Source: Richelia sp. UBA3308 (GTDB taxonomy: Bacteria; Cyanobacteriota; Cyanobacteriia; Cyanobacteriales; Nostocaceae). Taken from it: a stretch of 14,360 bases of DNA. A model generated the notes under the pieces. That model did no database searches. It was given only the letters and a program-made list of their open reading frames with translations, and was not told the origin of the DNA. The first letter of the stretch is position 1, and every line of letters begins with the position of its first letter. The stretch covers positions 1 to 14,360 of the forward strand of contig DESS01000235.1 of NCBI GenBank assembly GCA_002361335.1, given 5' to 3'. This document shows, in pieces, positions 6,286-14,252 of this stretch. The translations under genes were made by a program, and so were the position numbers.

Positions 6286-8013
6286 ATGTTTAAATATCTT
6301 TTAACTGGTTTTTTAACAATAACAACATTAGGAACAACACCGTTTGTTGGAAAGCTAGCTCAAAACACTTCTACTAAAGTTACCATTACTGCCACTGTTA
6401 GCGGTAGCCAAACACCACCTACAGCAACACGACCAGAAAAGGTGATCAACAACAATTTTGAAATTAGTGGCAATAATGAACGTGCCCCAATTGTGGGAGA
6501 TGGGTTAGATGAGCGTACCTGGTGGACATTTGATTTTACCCACAATCCAGACATATCAGCGTTTAAACGGGCTGAATCAATTACATCTGCAACATTAACT
6601 ATAGAATTAAACCCTAGATTAGGTGTTAATAGTGACACAGTTGGAATTGAGGGATTACGCTACGTTATTTCTCCAAAGATTAAAAATCTACCATTAGATA
6701 AAGTTAGTAAAATTACAATTAATCTTTTAGATACTTACAGTTCCGAGGAAATTTTGGGAGCTTTACAGAAAGGGGAGTTTGGCAACTTTCGTATGTATTA
6801 TGACGATGATGCAATTGTTTCTTTCGCAAGCCTGAAATTAACAGGAAAAGTTCTTCCCGAAGACTTACGACTAAAGACTCTGCGGGCAGATACAACTGGT
6901 ACTTACGGAGAATATGGTGTCATACCCGCATTGAATGATGTACAAGCAACATTCAAGCGAGCCAGTGGATCTGGTGGTATAAGAAAGAACAAGAGACACG
7001 ATTTCTCCTTTATTCCTAAAGAGTTTTCAATTAATGAAGAGAAACCTGATGACTTCTATTTTAATCCTTTTACGGAGAAAAGAGACCATATTCAATCTGT
7101 AGCACGTATTGCTGGAGAAGAGAATGAGAATCTTTTAGCTCTTTCTCGTAATGCTCGTGACATTGGTGATGCAGCTATATATGTTGCCCGATTTGATGGA
7201 ATTCAAAGCGATGGGGATGCTTGGAAATGGGCATCTTCAAGGACTTCAGATAATAGTAGTGATTATTTCTACCATCGTATACCTGAAGTTAACCATGCAG
7301 GTGGGATACAAGCTCTTGGATCGATGCTTTTTGTCGCTGCTGACTGTGATTCAGGTAAAAAATGTAATGCTCTCATTCAGGTTATGGATTTACGAAATCC
7401 ATCAGATTTGTCAAAAAATACACAAGACAGGTTAGTTAATCAATTAGTTATTGATAATAGTCGCGGTGAATTAAATTATTCAGTTTCAGGAAAACAAATC
7501 ACTTCAAGAGCAGCAGCAGTAGCAGCAGTACGTCTTCAAGGTGATAAGCACTTGCTTTTTGTGCGACGAGGTTCAAAGGATGACGAAAGCGGATGGTTCT
7601 TTATCTCTGATTCCACAGATGGGACAAATGAAAAACCAAAGTGGCATCTTTTAGACTTCTGGCATGAGGACGATCTTCCAGATGGAACCGAATGGCACGA
7701 ATGGGAAACAATTAATTTTATTCCTGAAGCTGAAACAGGTGATATTTATATGGTAGCAATGGGAACTTTAAAAAATAAATCTGTTCTATATCGTCTTACA
7801 GAAATTGTTGATCCGATTACCGGACACCGTGATTTCAGCTTTGAATATGTTAACGGTCGCGGTCTCAATACTTCTGGAATAATCAATGCACTAAATTTAA
7901 GCACCCGTTATGGTGCAGGCATTCATATTACACCCAATCGTAGTATAGTATCCTATGTTACTAGCGCGACACCCAAAATTAAAGGAATTAGTGAATTTAG
8001 ATATCACAAATAA
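6286..8013 (+). CDS. Secreted protein of unknown function, probable beta-propeller
   Basis: The 575-residue product begins with a Sec-type signal (about 1-25: short basic start, hydrophobic core TGFLTITTLGTTPFVG). Residues 30-190 are rich in beta-strand pattern and may be a beta-sandwich domain (RTWWTFDF, ATLTIEL, SFASLKLTGKV). From about 260 to the end the sequence shows repeated strand blocks with hydrophobic cores (AIYVARFDG, ALGSMLFVAAD, HLLFVRRG, WFFISDSTDG, DIYMVAMGTL, VLYRLTEI, FEYVNGRGL), consistent with a beta-propeller. NHAGGIQ (336-342) is a distinctive motif inside it. The only two Cys (354, 360) are close enough to form a disulfide. I do not recognise a catalytic motif. AAGGA (6272-6276) lies 9 nt before the ATG and fixes the start. 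It may be co-transcribed with the repeat protein, and a terminator follows 117 nt downstream. Confidence 0.75.
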   Translation: MFKYLLTGFLTITTLGTTPFVGKLAQNTSTKVTITATVSGSQTPPTATRPEKVINNNFEISGNNERAPIVGDGLDERTWWTFDFTHNPDISAFKRAESITSATLTIELNPRLGVNSDTVGIEGLRYVISPKIKNLPLDKVSKITINLLDTYSSEEILGALQKGEFGNFRMYYDDDAIVSFASLKLTGKVLPEDLRLKTLRADTTGTYGEYGVIPALNDVQATFKRASGSGGIRKNKRHDFSFIPKEFSINEEKPDDFYFNPFTEKRDHIQSVARIAGEENENLLALSRNARDIGDAAIYVARFDGIQSDGDAWKWASSRTSDNSSDYFYHRIPEVNHAGGIQALGSMLFVAADCDSGKKCNALIQVMDLRNPSDLSKNTQDRLVNQLVIDNSRGELNYSVSGKQITSRAAAVAAVRLQGDKHLLFVRRGSKDDESGWFFISDSTDGTNEKPKWHLLDFWHEDDLPDGTEWHEWETINFIPEAETGDIYMVAMGTLKNKSVLYRLTEIVDPITGHRDFSFEYVNGRGLNTSGIINALNLSTRYGAGIHITPNRSIVSYVTSATPKIKGISEFRYHK

Positions 8014-8129
8014 AGGTAGGAAATATCAGTATATTTCATTACGATAACCTTGAATATCCTAAATCCCTCCACGACAACCTTTGGTAGGAACACCTTCCGC
8101 TAACGAAAATCTGATAGACCTATTTATTT

Positions 8130-8158
8130 AAACCCGGTAACAGTTACCGAGTTTTTTT
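8130..8158 (+). terminator. Rho-independent terminator behind the beta-propeller gene
   Basis: AAACCCGGTAAC (8130-8141) pairs with GTTACCGAGTTT (8143-8154) with one mismatch, and a run of seven T (8152-8158) overlaps the end of the stem. This is a strong intrinsic terminator signal for plus-strand transcription. Confidence 0.85.
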
Positions 8159-8233
8159 GTAACGTTTTATTTTATCTACAACTTTGTGGAAAAATCAAAA
8201 TTACTCCCTTCCCAGTGGAAGATTATCCATAAC

Positions 8234-8332
8234 GTAGGTTGGGTTGAACGTTCACGAAGTGTGCCCGTACCGGACTTAGGGCATAGTGAAACCCAACGTT
8301 GGTGTTGGGTTTCGTTCCTCAACCCAACCTAC
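8234..8332. repeat. 99-bp palindromic element with GTAGGTTGGGTTGA ends
   Basis: The ends GTAGGTTGGGTTGA (8234-8247) and TCAACCCAACCTAC (8319-8332) are perfect 14-bp inverse copies. A second perfect inverted pair lies inside: GAAACCCAAC (8288-8297) and GTTGGGTTTC (8304-8313). The GTAGGTTGGGTTGAGGAACGAAACCCAAC-type words are widespread in cyanobacterial genomes, so this is probably a non-coding, MITE-like dispersed repeat. No transposase is encoded. Confidence 0.75.
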
Positions 8333-8432
8333 AAATTGAGAAGAGAGGTTTGAAGAGGATTTTAATCTGTATTAATCTTACAGGTGGAAAAGGAGTTATG
8401 TCCTAGTACACTATTTCCCGGACAAAGCCTGA

Positions 8433-8591
8433 CATTTGGGTACAATAGATAGTGAAATATGCTTTATATTCAACCAGGATACTGGAAGGTTTTCTTTTGA
8501 TGCGGATGGTTCGGGTGTATTAGCAGCTGTTGAACTTGCGACTTTTCATAATAATGCAGTTTTGAGTCACACTGACATTTTTGTTGTTTAA
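8433..8591 (+). pseudogene. Fossil C-terminus of an RTX-like calcium-binding protein
   Basis: An open frame from 8433 to a TAA at 8589-8591 reads, from 8463, FIFNQDTGRFSFDADGSG, then VLAAVELATF and ends SHTDIFVV. This closely follows the usual C-terminal end of cyanobacterial hemolysin-type (RTX) calcium-binding proteins: YN-TG-L-FDADG-G followed by AVQFATL and ASDFVV. There is no ATG start; an in-frame TGA stands at 8430-8432 and no glycine-rich nonapeptides are found upstream. The gene body has been lost, probably by deletion, while its end and a downstream terminator remain. Confidence 0.6.
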
Positions 8592-8657
8592 ACCCACATT
8601 CGGCATCCTAGCTGTCACAAAAGGTTTTTACTGAAGATTTACTCATAAAAATTAATT

Positions 8658-8680
8658 AAACCCACCTAATGGTGGGTTTT
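8658..8680. terminator. Hairpin terminator between convergent transcripts
   Basis: AAACCCACC (8658-8666) pairs perfectly with GGTGGGTTT (8671-8679) around a TAAT loop, and TTTT (8677-8680) closes the plus-strand side. The minus strand continues into a TTTAATTAATTTTT-like stretch. It fits as the terminator of the lost RTX-like gene and can also stop sfsA transcription from the other side. Confidence 0.7.
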
Positions 8681-8753
8681 GTAATTGTAGCGATACGCCT
8701 TCTAGGCCCAGAGCGATTTAGCGCAGCCTCATACAGATTTGATATTGGTTGAA

Positions 8754-9521
8754 TTAAAGTTCTAATTGAGCTAATCCTAAATAACGAACTCCTTCGGGAG
8801 TAGTTTCAAAGCGACAGGGTAATACTTCTAAGCCCATAGATACAGCTTGTCGTAATAATTTACCATATAGGGGGTCGGCATTATCTCCGGGTGCAAAGTG
8901 AGTGCAATCGCTGCGGTTAATAAAGTAAAGCATTACTCCACGACTTTGGGGTAAAAGCGCCATTAATTCCCGTAGGTGCTTTTGCCCCCTTGTTGTTTCG
9001 GTGTCGGGAAACAAGGCTAATCTTTGATCTGTCCAAGTTGTGTTTTTTACTTCTAAATATATTGGACGGTTATCGTTTTTTAATAAAGATTGATTTAAAC
9101 TATTATCTACAACTGAAAGTTGATTTAATAAACAAAAATCTACTCGACTTTTTTTATCTTGCCCGTAAACAACTTCACTTTTAATTTCATCGTATTTTCC
9201 TAATTGGGGAAAAATATATTTTTGTAGGGCTATTTTAATAATTTTATTTGGTAAACCTGTATTGACACCTACCCAAGTTGGTTCGTTATCCTGTAATTGA
9301 ATCATTTCCCAGGTGTAAGCTAATTTGCGTTTGGGATTGTCTGTTTTTGATAATTGTACTGGATTACCAGGAATATAAACTCCTTTCATTGGTCCGGTAT
9401 TAGGACAGTGTGCGGTGACAATTTCTCCAGAAGCTAGTTCTACATCGGCAAAAAACCGCTTATAGCGTTTTAATAATATTCCTGGATATAAGGTTGGGTA
9501 GCGGTAGAGCAAGTCAGTCAT
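8754..9521 (-). CDS. sfsA: SfsA family protein (sugar fermentation stimulation protein homologue)
   Basis: From the ATG at 9519-9521 the product has 255 residues, against about 234 in E. coli SfsA. Family motifs are intact: AHCPNTGPM (37-45), SRVDF (125-129), YLEVKN (155-160) and FPDTETTRGQKHLREL (171-186), followed by YFINRSDC and DPLYG. The D...ExK arrangement in SRVDF and LEVKN is the nuclease-like core seen in this family; its biological role is poorly known. An insertion between these two motifs (about 131-152) accounts for most of the extra length. The frame remains open upstream to a TTG at 9561-9563, which would add 14 residues; I prefer the ATG because the family normally begins shortly before a YP-L--G-LLKRYKRF segment. 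The gene is convergent with the secreted-protein genes and divergent from the TPR gene. Confidence 0.93.
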   Translation of the reverse strand: MTDLLYRYPTLYPGILLKRYKRFFADVELASGEIVTAHCPNTGPMKGVYIPGNPVQLSKTDNPKRKLAYTWEMIQLQDNEPTWVGVNTGLPNKIIKIALQKYIFPQLGKYDEIKSEVVYGQDKKSRVDFCLLNQLSVVDNSLNQSLLKNDNRPIYLEVKNTTWTDQRLALFPDTETTRGQKHLRELMALLPQSRGVMLYFINRSDCTHFAPGDNADPLYGKLLRQAVSMGLEVLPCRFETTPEGVRYLGLAQLEL

Positions 9522-9795
9522 ATCAATTTTAGATTGGAAATTTTGGATTCTCTCAAATCTCAATTTTTTCTTGGGTAAATATTAAATACTTTTTATAAAA
9601 TACTGTAAAAATGCTCTTTATCTTACTTTTTATGCCTATAATTATAAAATTTATTAATTCTAAATTAGAGATAATATAGAAAATTTAGGATGAAATTTCA
9701 CCGACAACTGGAAATTAGTCAGTTAGGATAAGTATCTGTGGTTGGATTGAGATCTTGATAAGTTACAACAATTATTAGCTGAGTTAAGGGGCACT
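9522..9795. other. AT-rich divergent region between sfsA and the TPR gene
   Basis: The 274 bp are very AT-rich and should hold both promoters. On the minus strand TTTACA (9604-9609) is followed 17 bp later by TTTAAT, a weak promoter candidate for sfsA. The 45 bp just before the TPR start read as coding-like text in the TPR frame (LDKLQQLLAELRGT), but a TGA at 9748-9750 and the lack of any start codon make it untranslatable as it stands. Confidence 0.4.
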
Positions 9796-11073
9796 ATGAT
9801 GGGACAAGAATTTTTTGATCGGGGATTGTTGAAAGCGAAGCAGAAAGACTATACTGGCGCAATTGAGGAATTTACCAAAGCCCTAGAACTTAATCCCCAG
9901 ATGATATCGGCTTATTATCAAAGAGCTTTAGCATACTACGATTTGGGAGCTATTCCCCAAGCGGTTTTTGATTACGATCAAGTTTTGAAACTAAATCCTG
10001 ATAAGGTAGAAGCCTATTATTCCCGTGCTTTAGCAAAGTTAGCCTTGAAGAATTTACCCGGTGCTTTGAAGGATGTTGACAAAGCCATTGAAGTTAATCG
10101 TGATTTCCCTGCTGCTTATAATTTACGGGGAGTTGTGCAGCGTAAGTTAGGAAATATTGAAAGTGCGATCGCTAGTTTTAAAAGGGCAGTAGAGTTATAT
10201 TTACAGCAGCAGGATGCTGAAAATGCAAAACTGTGTTTGGAGAAGGTAAAGCAGTTACAACCACCAAAGCAAAAGGTTGTTATAGAAAAGCCAGTAATTC
10301 AAATTACGCCGTTAATATCTGAGCAAGATTATTTTACGACTTTGTTAGAAAAGGCGGAGCGGGGAAACACCCGAGAAGCCTTGGAAGATATAGATTGGGT
10401 GTTACAAGCAGATTCGAGGGATGGCAAAGCTTACTGCTGTCGCGGAGTTATATATTCTAAGGAGGGAAAATATAAACAAGCAATTTCAGATTTTAATATA
10501 GCGCTAGAGTTAAATTTTCAAGATGCTGCAGTTTATCGCAACCGAGGTAAAGCACGTTTACAATTAGGAGATAATACTGGTGCGATCGCCGATTTTAATC
10601 AAGGGTTAAAATTGCAACCTGATGATGATTTAATTTATGTTGCTAGAGGTAATGCTTATCAAACAATCGGTCATTATTTGGGTGCAATTGAAGATTATAC
10701 TAAAGCTTTAGAAATTAATTATAAGAGTGCGACAGCTTTCTATAATCGCGGTTTATGTAATGTTCGTATGGAAGAAATCCCTCAAGCAATTACTGATTTT
10801 CAAAATGCCGCGAGTATTTATTGCGAAAATCAAGATTGGGATAATTATCAACAAGTTTTAGAAAGTTTGAAAAAAATCAACGCTGCTTCAGTAGAAGTTA
10901 ATCAAACAAATAATTATGAAAGGTTACGTTATCGTTTATTAAGATTAGTTGGTGGGCAATGGGAGATTGCTCAAAGATTGATTGAACAAGCAAAATATTA
11001 TTATCCCGATATGTCAGAAGAATGGTATTTGGAAACCGTTATTCATGATTTAGAAAAAGATTTGGGAAGATAG
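9796..11073 (+). CDS. Tetratricopeptide-repeat protein with cyanobacterial C-terminal cap
   Basis: The product (425 residues) is almost entirely TPR. I count about nine 34-residue units: 2-35, 36-69, 70-103, 104-137, then a Pro/Lys linker (155-175), then 176-208, 209-242, 243-276, 277-310 and 311-344. Units carry the usual G/A-Y and P-type positions, for example KQKDYTGAIEEFTKALELNP. The C-terminal part (374-425, with LLRLVGGQWEIAQRLIEQAK and EEWYLETVIHDLEKDLGR) is a cap seen in cyanobacterial TPR proteins. There is no signal peptide, so a cytosolic scaffold or protein-binding role is expected; the partner is unknown. Two ATGs stand in tandem (9796, 9799). The AAGGGG at 9786-9791 is 4 nt from the first and 7 nt from the second, which favours the second by spacing. 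The heptamer arrays begin right at the stop codon. Confidence 0.93.
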   Translation: MMGQEFFDRGLLKAKQKDYTGAIEEFTKALELNPQMISAYYQRALAYYDLGAIPQAVFDYDQVLKLNPDKVEAYYSRALAKLALKNLPGALKDVDKAIEVNRDFPAAYNLRGVVQRKLGNIESAIASFKRAVELYLQQQDAENAKLCLEKVKQLQPPKQKVVIEKPVIQITPLISEQDYFTTLLEKAERGNTREALEDIDWVLQADSRDGKAYCCRGVIYSKEGKYKQAISDFNIALELNFQDAAVYRNRGKARLQLGDNTGAIADFNQGLKLQPDDDLIYVARGNAYQTIGHYLGAIEDYTKALEINYKSATAFYNRGLCNVRMEEIPQAITDFQNAASIYCENQDWDNYQQVLESLKKINAASVEVNQTNNYERLRYRLLRLVGGQWEIAQRLIEQAKYYYPDMSEEWYLETVIHDLEKDLGR

Positions 11074-11082
11074 AATTTAGAC

Positions 11083-11110
11083 TTTAGAATTTAGAATTTA
11101 GAATTTAGAA
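11083..11110. repeat. Tandem heptamer TTTAGAA, four copies
   Basis: Four exact copies of TTTAGAA run from 11083 to 11110, preceded by a partial copy that overlaps the TPR stop codon. This is a short tandemly repeated repetitive (STRR) sequence of the kind known from heterocystous cyanobacteria. Confidence 0.9.
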
Positions 11111-11112
11111 TT

Positions 11113-11154
11113 GGGCATGGGGCATTGGGCATTGGGCATTGGGCATTGGGCGTG
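11113..11154. repeat. Tandem heptamer GGGCATK, six copies
   Basis: Six heptamers follow each other: GGGCATG, four GGGCATT, and GGGCGTG. The tract lies directly behind the TTTAGAA tract. The same heptamer family recurs at 14253-14357. Confidence 0.9.
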
Positions 11155-11236
11155 GGGTATTGGATAATTGATAATTAACGTTACCAAATTATTAATGCAA
11201 ATTAAAATATAGGGTTTTGTAATTAATAAACGCAAA

Positions 11237-11285
11237 GTAACGCAAAAGGTAACAGAGTTTTTTTAAATCATATTTTTTGCGTTAC
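11237..11285. terminator. Long inverted repeat between convergent genes, possible bidirectional terminator
   Basis: GTAACGCAAAA (11237-11247) and TTTTGCGTTAC (11275-11285) are perfect 11-bp inverse copies with a 27-nt spacer that itself contains a run of seven T (11258-11264). The A-tract/T-tract on the inner side and the convergent gene order suit a terminator used from both sides. The long loop is unusual, and a protein-binding site is an alternative. Confidence 0.45.
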
Positions 11286-11387
11286 AAGGTTAGGTATAAC
11301 ACAATATTATTTACCTCCCCTAGAATACCTAAATTTGTTGAATGTAAAATATCCTGATAAATAACTGAAAAAAGAATATTAGTTCAA

Positions 11388-12044
11388 TTACAAATTTTCA
11401 ATCAAAGAAAGAATTTCCTGTAAATCAGTAATAAAATAATCTGCTTCTTGCTTAACCTTTTCTCTCACAGTATATCTACCAAATCCAATAAACATATCAA
11501 GAACGGGTTTGCTTTCTAAATCGCTGACACCATCACCGACGGCAACAATTTTTGTAGGAGAATATTTATTGTGTAAACTTTTGATAACTTCGGGTTTACC
11601 ACCGGAACGAGTTGAGGGATAATTACGATCAAAATCGTTATAGCTGCCATCTTCATTAAAATAAAGGTCAACAGCTTCAATAAATTCTATATCTAGATAA
11701 TCAGCTAAAGGTTTAATTGCTTGACGATAACCACCACTTAAAATAATTGGTGTCCAACTTTGATTTTTCAAAATTGAAATAACTTGCTTTGCGGAAGGCT
11801 CCACCGTGTCAATATATAATTTACCAACTTCGGAGACAGAATCAATAGTAGGCTGAATAATTTCTAAACGCTTTGCAAAAATACTTTCTAAAGTAATTTT
11901 ACCTTCCATGGCTTGAGCAGTCATTTTTTCAATTTCTTGAGTTGCTTCTTCACCAGCAACACGTGCTAACTCATCAACCCCTTCAATACTAGTTAAAGTA
12001 CTGTCGCAATCAAAAATAATAATCTTATTGTATTGCCTTGACAT
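11388..12044 (-). CDS. serB: Phosphoserine phosphatase-like HAD hydrolase
   Basis: This 218-residue protein carries all four motifs of the HAD-IB phosphatases: FDCDST (11-16, with nucleophile Asp12 and acid/base Asp14), ILSGG (101-105, Ser103), a Lys in GGKPEV (Lys150), and GDGVSD (170-175, Asp171 and Asp175 for Mg2+). Glu21 and Arg59 stand where phosphoserine phosphatases bind the substrate amino group and carboxylate, which supports hydrolysis of phosphoserine to serine, the last step of the phosphorylated serine pathway. The helical cap lies between motifs I and II (about 20-85). It has no ACT domain, so it is the short form. It is cytosolic, faces the TPR gene tail to tail, and is divergent from the peptidase gene. 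Other small phosphate esters are possible substrates. Confidence 0.82.
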   Translation of the reverse strand: MSRQYNKIIIFDCDSTLTSIEGVDELARVAGEEATQEIEKMTAQAMEGKITLESIFAKRLEIIQPTIDSVSEVGKLYIDTVEPSAKQVISILKNQSWTPIILSGGYRQAIKPLADYLDIEFIEAVDLYFNEDGSYNDFDRNYPSTRSGGKPEVIKSLHNKYSPTKIVAVGDGVSDLESKPVLDMFIGFGRYTVREKVKQEADYFITDLQEILSLIENL

Positions 12045-12132
12045 ATTTTCTTAGAAGTAAAATTCTAAAACCCATAACCCTCAGCATTTTATCAATTTTT
12101 GGTTGTTAGTAGTTAGTTGGTATTTTAATCGC

Positions 12133-12154
12133 CCTCAGACTATAAGTCTGGGGC
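12133..12154. repeat. Hairpin CAGACT-ATA-AGTCTG in a dispersed repeat
   Basis: CAGACT (12136-12141) and AGTCTG (12145-12150) form a perfect 6-bp stem with a 3-nt loop, and flanking CCCT/GGGG can extend it with a wobble. The following text to about 12185 (GGGCTACCGC, CACGCCCCGC) has higher G+C than its surroundings and resembles dispersed cyanobacterial repeat DNA. It sits between the divergent serB and peptidase genes. Confidence 0.5.
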
Positions 12155-12296
12155 TACCGCAAACAAAGCTCACGCCCCGCTGAGCTAATGACATACATCT
12201 TTAAGTTGAAATAGTATTGGTGATTGGTTGTTTTTCTATTCCCTATCTTGATAATTGTTAATTGATGATCCGCACCCTTTCGGTGAAAATTGATAG

Positions 12297-14246
12297 ATGA
12301 GATATTTATCCTTATTTTTTGCTACTCTGCTTGCAGTAATCTTACTACCTATGCCAATGGTTGCTGCTGTTACTCCGATTATTCCAGGAAATAATCTTGT
12401 TCTAGAGGGAATTCCACCAATTCCTTCGGATTTAGTTCAGAAAGTAGAACGTTATACTCAATTCCGTTCTGCTAGTATCTCTAGTTGGCACCCGAAACAG
12501 CGCGAAATGTTGATTTATACTCGCTTTGGAGATACCCGCCAAGTACATTTAGTTAAATTTCCCCTGGGGACTCGTCAACAATTAACCTTCTTTCCAGAAC
12601 CGATTCGTGGTGCGAGTTTTCAACCAACTAATGGTGATTATTTTGTCTTCAGTAAAGATATTGGTGGTAATGAATTTAACCAAAATTATCGCTATGATTT
12701 GAATACTGGGGAAACTACTTTATTAACTGATGGTGAATCAAAAAACAGTCGTGGTGTATGGTCTAATAATGGCTCGCGCATGATTTACACTTCGACTCGT
12801 CGCACGGGTAATGATGCTGATTTTTACATTATTGAGCCGCAAAATCCCGCAAGTAATAAGTTATTAACTCAAAATGAAGGTGGTGGTTGGTACGGTTTGG
12901 ATTTCTCGCCGGATGATAGTAAATTTTTGGCGTTACAATATGTTTCTGTGAATGAAAGTTATTTGTGGTTGATAGATACTTCTACAGGTGAGAAAAAGCG
13001 GTTATTACCTCAAGAAGGTGAAGAAAAAATTTCTTATGATGGGGGCTTATTTAGTAAAGATGGAAAAGGTTTATATGTCATTTGCGATCGCGATTCTGAG
13101 TTTTCTCGATTAGCATATGTAAGTTTAGATAGTTTAGAACATACCTATCTGAGCAAACAGTTTCCTTGGGATGTTACCAATTTTGACCTTTCTAATGATG
13201 GTAATTATCTTGCTTTTGTCACCAATGAAGATGGAATTGGGGTATTACATTTGTTAAATACCAATACCCGTCGTTTTAAGCCTTTACCGAAACTTCCCGT
13301 GGGTCAAATATACGGTGTAAGATGGCACAATAATAATCGGGAATTAGGCTTTACGTTAATTTCAGCGAAATATACTGCCGATGCCTATTCTTTGAATATT
13401 AACAATAATAAAGTTGAACGTTGGACTTTAAGCGAAACTGGCGGTTTAAATTCTAGTAATTTTTCCGATGCAGAATTGGTAAGATGGAAGAGTTTTGATG
13501 GTAGAACCATTTCTGGCTTTTTATATCGTCCTGCTACTAAGTTTACAGGAAAACGTCCGGTAATAATTAACATTCATGGCGGCCCAGAATCCCAATTTCG
13601 TCCTTCTTTTTTAGGACGTTATAATTATTATCTTAATGAATTAGGTGTTGCAATTTTATTTCCTAATGTGCGGGGTTCTACAGGGTACGGTAAAACTTTT
13701 ACTAAGTTAGATAATGGGTTGCGTCGAGAAGATTCTGTAAAGGATATTGGGGCATTATTAAATTGGATCGCGACGCAACCGGAATTAGATCCAGAAAGGA
13801 TTTTAGTTACGGGGGGAAGTTATGGTGGTTATATGTCTTTAGCGGTGGCGACGAAATACAGCGATAAAATTAAAGCTGCTATTGATATTGTCGGTATTTC
13901 TAATTTTGTCACCTTCTTAGAAAATACTAAGGGTTATCGGCGAGATTTACGACGGGTAGAATATGGAGATGAAAGAAACCCGAAAATGCGGGAGTTTTTA
14001 CAAAAAATTTCTCCTGTTAATAATGCAGAAAATATCAAAGTACCTTTATTTGTGATTCACGGTAAAAATGACCCCAGAGTACCGTTAATTGAAGCCGAAC
14101 AGATTGTTAAAACGGTGAGAAAGAATAATGTACCTGTATGGTATTTAATGGCAAAAGATGAAGGACATGGGTTTCGTAAAAAGAAGAATATTGACTTTCA
14201 ATTTTATGCCACACTCATGTTTATTAAGGAGTTTTTATTAAATTAG
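12297..14246 (+). CDS. Secreted S9-family serine peptidase (prolyl oligopeptidase / acylaminoacyl-peptidase type)
   Basis: The 649-residue protein starts with a clear Sec signal (1-24, core LSLFFATLLAVILLPMPMVAA), so it acts in the periplasm or outside the cell. Residues 45-370 form a TolB/DPP-like beta-propeller with repeated blade motifs (SWHPKQREMLIYT, FSPDDSKFLAL, LSNDGNYLAFVTNE). The alpha/beta-hydrolase domain covers about 390-649: oxyanion HGGP (427-430), nucleophile Ser508 in GGSYGGY, Asp592 in HGKNDPRVP, and His624 in DEGHGF. The full triad is present. Proteins of this type cleave short peptides, which enter through the propeller pore; substrate preference (proline, acyl-amino acid or broad) cannot be read here. 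No strong Shine-Dalgarno sequence precedes the ATG; a CCGCACCC palindrome fragment lies 11-27 nt upstream. Heptamer repeats begin 6 nt behind the stop codon. Confidence 0.93.
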   Translation: MRYLSLFFATLLAVILLPMPMVAAVTPIIPGNNLVLEGIPPIPSDLVQKVERYTQFRSASISSWHPKQREMLIYTRFGDTRQVHLVKFPLGTRQQLTFFPEPIRGASFQPTNGDYFVFSKDIGGNEFNQNYRYDLNTGETTLLTDGESKNSRGVWSNNGSRMIYTSTRRTGNDADFYIIEPQNPASNKLLTQNEGGGWYGLDFSPDDSKFLALQYVSVNESYLWLIDTSTGEKKRLLPQEGEEKISYDGGLFSKDGKGLYVICDRDSEFSRLAYVSLDSLEHTYLSKQFPWDVTNFDLSNDGNYLAFVTNEDGIGVLHLLNTNTRRFKPLPKLPVGQIYGVRWHNNNRELGFTLISAKYTADAYSLNINNNKVERWTLSETGGLNSSNFSDAELVRWKSFDGRTISGFLYRPATKFTGKRPVIINIHGGPESQFRPSFLGRYNYYLNELGVAILFPNVRGSTGYGKTFTKLDNGLRREDSVKDIGALLNWIATQPELDPERILVTGGSYGGYMSLAVATKYSDKIKAAIDIVGISNFVTFLENTKGYRRDLRRVEYGDERNPKMREFLQKISPVNNAENIKVPLFVIHGKNDPRVPLIEAEQIVKTVRKNNVPVWYLMAKDEGHGFRKKKNIDFQFYATLMFIKEFLLN

Positions 14247-14252
14247 GGAATT

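Larger units (their letters stand above)
8159..8753. other. Gene-free stretch between convergent genes
   Basis: No intact gene is visible here. The stretch holds a palindromic repeat element (8234-8332), a fossil coding fragment (8433-8591) and a bidirectional hairpin terminator (8658-8680). Bases 8159-8230, 8333-8432 and 8681-8753 show nothing I can name, apart from a GCGAT-rich segment near 8688-8730 that resembles common cyanobacterial repeat DNA. Confidence 0.7.
11074..11387. other. Intergenic stretch between convergent TPR and serB genes
   Basis: This 314-bp gap holds two heptamer repeat tracts (11083-11154) and a long inverted repeat (11237-11285). The remainder is AT-rich with no coding frame or RNA gene that I can see. 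Confidence 0.7.

Noticed and set aside
6360..6638. Minus-strand ORF inside the beta-propeller gene
   Set aside because: Antisense shadow; no ribosome site or family pattern.
7151..7435. 94-codon ORF in another frame inside the beta-propeller gene
   Set aside because: It overlaps a well-supported gene with a signal peptide and good ribosome site, and its own product has no recognisable pattern.
7505..7530. AGCAGCAG-type microsatellite
   Set aside because: It is a short run of Ala codons within the beta-propeller gene, in frame and not extended.
8990..9184. Plus-strand ORF opposite sfsA
   Set aside because: Covered by strong SfsA motifs on the minus strand.
9522..9563. Longer SfsA start at the TTG (9561-9563)
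   Set aside because: TTG is a weak start, no ribosome site stands before it, and the extra 14 residues lie outside the usual family start; kept only as an alternative.
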